DNA from: Pararhodospirillum photometricum DSM 122
GTDB taxonomy: Bacteria > Pseudomonadota > Alphaproteobacteria > Rhodospirillales > Rhodospirillaceae
Assembly (NCBI RefSeq): GCF_000284415.1
Contig: NC_017059.1
Location: 809,448 to 873,447 of the forward strand
Reading direction: 5' to 3'
DNA: 64,000 nucleotides
The notes under the pieces were generated by a model that worked only from the letters and a program-made list of their open reading frames with translations, ran no database searches and was not told where the DNA came from. Of the stretch, positions 61,610 through 64,000 are shown piece by piece; the first letter of the stretch is position 1; every line of letters begins with the position of its first letter. Position numbers and translations under genes: made by a program.

Positions 61610-62651
61610 ATGCTCGTCTCGCTGACCCTGACCGATCGCCCCGTGGTGGTGGTGGGCGACGGACCGGCCGCCATCGCCAAGGCCCACGCTCTGGAGGGAG
61701 GCTGGGGCCCGGGTGTGCGAGACATGTGATCCGCAAACGAAAGACCTGGCCGAGGCGGCCTTGGTGGTGGTGGCTTATCCGGGGGACGAAGCGCGGACCC
61801 GCGCCGCCGTTTCGCTGGCCCGGGCCGCCCGCTCCCTGGTCTATGCCGTTGATTTTCCGTCTCTCTCAGACATCGCCTTTCCGGCCCGCCTGCGCCGGGG
61901 CGACATCGAGATCGGCCTGTCCACCAAGGGAGCGGCCCCGGCCTTGGCCCGGCTGCTGCGCGGACGCCTGGAAGCCGCCCTGCCCGAGCGCCTGGACGCC
62001 CTGGTCCGCTTTGCGGCAGCGGCGCGCCCGGTGGTCAAGGAGCGGGTGGCGACATTCGCAGCCCGGCGCGCCTTGTGGGACGAAGTGTTTCGCGGGGTGG
62101 TCGCCGAACGGATCCTGAGCGGTGACGAGACCGGCGCCCACCGGCGCTTTGAGCGGCTGCTGGACCAAGCCGAACACGGCATCCTGAGCGCCCCGACCGG
62201 CGTGGTTTACCGCCTCAGCGCCGGCCCGGGCGCCCCCGACCTCCTCACCTTGCGGGCCCAGCGCGTGCTGCTGGGGGCCGATCTGGTGGTGTATGATCGC
62301 TCGGTTCCCCCCGAGATCGTGGCCCTGGCCCGCCGCGAGGCTCTCAAGGTGCCCGTAGTGAGTCACGGTAGCCCTCGGGCCGGCCTCTCCAGCGCCGAGG
62401 TGGTCGGCCGCGTGGTGGAAGCGGCCCGGGCCGGGCTGACCGTGGTCAGGATCACCGTCGGCGCCGCCGACACCGGCCCCGAGATCGCCGCCCTGAAAGC
62501 CGCTGATCTTGCCGTGGAGATCGTCCCGGGGGTCTCGCCCCGCGAGCGCCAGGAGGGACTGGCGCGGCGGGGGAGCGGGCGGCCTGCTGTCTTGATCCGT
62601 CGCCGCACCGGTGCGGTGTCCGTGCGAACCCGCGTGCGGGGAGGCCGCTGA
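61610..62651 (+). pseudogene. cysG: Siroheme synthase N-terminal type (CysG precorrin-2 dehydrogenase/ferrochelatase plus short SUMT remnant), single-base frameshift
   Basis: The ATG at 61610 gives MLVSLTLTDRPVVVVGDGPAAIAKAHALEG, the NAD-binding start of CysG-N. It then shifts out of frame and stops at 61729. The continuation is in the next frame from ~61700 (ARVCETCDPQTKDLAEAALVVVAYPGDEARTRAA). One extra base in 61696-61701 explains this; removing it gives a ~346-residue protein. The core CysG-N parts (VVAYPGD, YAVDFPSLSDIAFPARLRRGDIEIGLST) are conserved. The C-terminal methyltransferase (VYRLSAGPGAPDLLTLRAQRVLLGADLVVYD) is shortened and lacks the GGDP-type loop, so SUMT activity is doubtful. 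It supplies siroheme for the CysI gene downstream. Confidence 0.83.
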
Positions 62652-62652
62652 C

Positions 62653-62997
62653 ATGGCCCGCCGCCCCCCTCTCGATCAGCCCCACGTCCTAACCGCCAAC
62701 CGGCTGCACGATGGCGCCGTTCTCTATCGGACCCAAGACGGGCAATGGTCCCGGTCCCTGGAGGACGCGCGGATTGAAAGCCCGCTGGCCGCCCGCGAGG
62801 CCCTGCTGGCCGAGGCCGACGCCGATGTCGCCGCCGCCCGAGTGGTCGCGCCCACCTTGATCCCGGTCGCCGAGGACCAGGGCCGCCCCCGGCCCCTAAG
62901 CCTGCGCGAACGCCTGCGGGCCGAGGGACCGTCCCTCGCTTTGCCGCATGACACCCCTCTGCCCCGCCCTGGAGAGCTGCGCGATGTATCGGTATGA
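62653..62997 (+). CDS. DUF2849 domain protein
   Basis: 114 residues. The sequence HVLTANRLHDGAVLYRTQDGQWSRSLEDARIESPLAAREALL matches DUF2849, a small family almost always found between cysG and cysI in alphaproteobacteria. It starts one base after the cysG stop and overlaps cysI by 14 nt. A role in assimilatory sulfite or nitrite reduction, perhaps as an adaptor, follows from genomic context only. The C-terminal half is Pro/Arg-rich and probably flexible. Confidence 0.85.
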   Translation: MARRPPLDQPHVLTANRLHDGAVLYRTQDGQWSRSLEDARIESPLAAREALLAEADADVAAARVVAPTLIPVAEDQGRPRPLSLRERLRAEGPSLALPHDTPLPRPGELRDVSV

Positions 62998-64000
62998 CGC
63001 CTTCGATCAAGCCCTGGTGGACGAGCGGGTCGCCCAGTTCCGCGATCAGGTCCAGCGCCGCCTGTCTGGCGCCTTGAGCGAGGACGCCTTCCAGCCCCTG
63101 CGCCTGATGAATGGCGTCTATCTTGAACTGCACTCCTACCTTCTGCGCGTTGCCATTCCTTACGGCACGCTGGGGGCCGCACAGTTGCGGGCGCTCGCCG
63201 CCGTGGCCCGACGCTATGACCGGGGCTATGGGCACTTTACAACGAGACAGAACGTTCAGTTTAATTGGATGGCCTTGGCCGACATTCCAGATGCCCTGGC
63301 CGATCTGGCGAAAGTCGGCCTGCACGCCATGCAAACCAGCGGAGCGTGCATTCGCAACGTCACCACCGACCCCTGGGCCGGTGTGGCGGCGGACGAAGGG
63401 ACGGACCCGCGCCCGACCTGCGAGATCATCCGCCAGTGGTCCACCCAGCACCCCGAGTTCACCTACCTGCCGCGCAAGTTCAAGATCGCGGTGACGGGGG
63501 CGCCCACCGATCGGGCGGCCATCCGGGTGCATGACATCGGCCTGCGTCTGGTCGAGGACGCCGAGGAAGGGCCGGGCTACGAGGTGTTCGTGGGCGGCGG
63601 TCTCGGGCGCACGCCGGTGATCGGGCAGCAACTGCGAGGCTTTTTACCCCAGCGCCACCTGCTGTCCTACCTTGAGGCGATCTTGCGGGTTTACAACCTT
63701 CTCGGGCGTCGCGACAACAAGTACAAGGCACGGATCAAGATCCTGGTCACCGAGATGGGCCTGGAGGCCTTCCGCGAGCGGGTCGAGGCCGAGTGGCAGG
63801 CGTTGAAGGACGGGCCGCTGACCTTGACGCCCGACACCTTGGCGTTTTTCACCCACGCCTTCCCGCCGCCCCCAGCCCTCGACGACCCCCGGCGCCTGGA
63901 GGATCTGGACCACGCGGCGCTCGACGCCTTGGAGACCGACCCGGCCTTTGCCGTGTGGGTGAAGGCCAACGTGGTCGCCCACAAGGTCGCGGGCTATGGG
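62984..64000 (+). CDS. cysI: Nitrite/sulfite reductase hemoprotein subunit, ferredoxin-type (3' partial)
   Basis: 339 residues are visible before the window ends; the full protein would be ~550. The ATG at 62984 has GGAGAG upstream. YDRGYGHFTTRQNVQFNWMALADI is the siroheme-binding region, with the Arg-Gln pair. The following VGLHAMQTSGACIRNVTTDPWAG and FTYLPRKFKIAVTGAPTDRAAI complete the first half of the fold. The second half, with the 4Fe-4S/siroheme cysteines, lies outside. It catalyses six-electron reduction of sulfite to sulfide. The order cysG-DUF2849-cysI supports sulfite over nitrite. Confidence 0.92.
   Translation, partial: MYRYDAFDQALVDERVAQFRDQVQRRLSGALSEDAFQPLRLMNGVYLELHSYLLRVAIPYGTLGAAQLRALAAVARRYDRGYGHFTTRQNVQFNWMALADIPDALADLAKVGLHAMQTSGACIRNVTTDPWAGVAADEGTDPRPTCEIIRQWSTQHPEFTYLPRKFKIAVTGAPTDRAAIRVHDIGLRLVEDAEEGPGYEVFVGGGLGRTPVIGQQLRGFLPQRHLLSYLEAILRVYNLLGRRDNKYKARIKILVTEMGLEAFRERVEAEWQALKDGPLTLTPDTLAFFTHAFPPPPALDDPRRLEDLDHAALDALETDPAFAVWVKANVVAHKVAGYG

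Overview
The window is about two-thirds G+C, with long open frames and tightly packed genes. It looks like a purple non-sulfur alphaproteobacterium of the Rhodospirillum/Pararhodospirillum type. The evidence is an alphaproteobacterial 16S rRNA 5' end, the etfB-etfA-hydroxybutyryl-CoA dehydrogenase set, a cysG-DUF2849-cysI order typical of the class, many chemotaxis and cyclic-di-GMP proteins, and a dense palindromic repeat (CTGGGGAGGC/GCCTCCCCAG core). At least 16 repeat copies lie mostly at gene 3' ends. The species is an inference from content; no database was searched.

Layout. 1-5 kb: an in-frame chimera (acyl-CoA mutase C-terminal catalytic segment joined to the C-terminal half of SMC), glutathione reductase, a TetR regulator with a perfect inverted-repeat operator candidate, and a single-domain response regulator. 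5.2-6.0 kb: an AT-rich remnant of a TIR-domain gene truncated at its 5' end. 6.1-10 kb: a small conserved protein, etfB-etfA-hbd (acyl-CoA/butyrate metabolism) and a PAP2 phosphatase. 10-17.4 kb (minus strand): a REC-PAS-PAS-GGDEF-EAL protein, then nadE-gltX-cysS. 17.6-19.6 kb: a small membrane protein coupled to a chemoreceptor. 19.6-25 kb: a tellurium-resistance type cluster terD-terZ-like-terA-terB-terC (terA frameshifted at a G7 run) with a divergent ATP-grasp gene. 25-29.3 kb: an RND efflux pump and its adaptor. 29.4-30.8 kb: a GNAT acetyltransferase, an L,D-transpeptidase and a cut ORF. 30.8-31.6 kb: rRNA promoters, leader and only the first ~235 nt of 16S rRNA. 31.6-37 kb: a TorS-like hybrid kinase preceded by two TRAP-type binding proteins without a permease.

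37-64 kb: a GT25 glycosyltransferase, a cysteine-rich zinc-type small protein, a membrane-fused hydrolase, phoH, then glgX-malQ-mscS (glycogen use plus mechanosensitive channel), a LuxR solo, a YcbB-type L,D-transpeptidase, a degenerate sulfotransferase/TPR protein, rlmJ-rluE-ParA (ParA with a C-terminal membrane anchor), a thioesterase, a ROK sugar kinase, an MBL hydrolase, a large chemoreceptor with a hairpin leader, a trypsin-like protease fragment, and the sulfate-assimilation genes cysG (frameshifted)-DUF2849-cysI, the last running off the window.

Broken joints recur: mutase/SMC near 330, TIR near 5995, 16S near 30772 and the protease fragment near 60915. There are also two single-base frameshifts (terA, cysG). 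Either this genome carries several rearrangements and decaying genes, or the sequence contains assembly and homopolymer errors. The sequence alone cannot decide between these.
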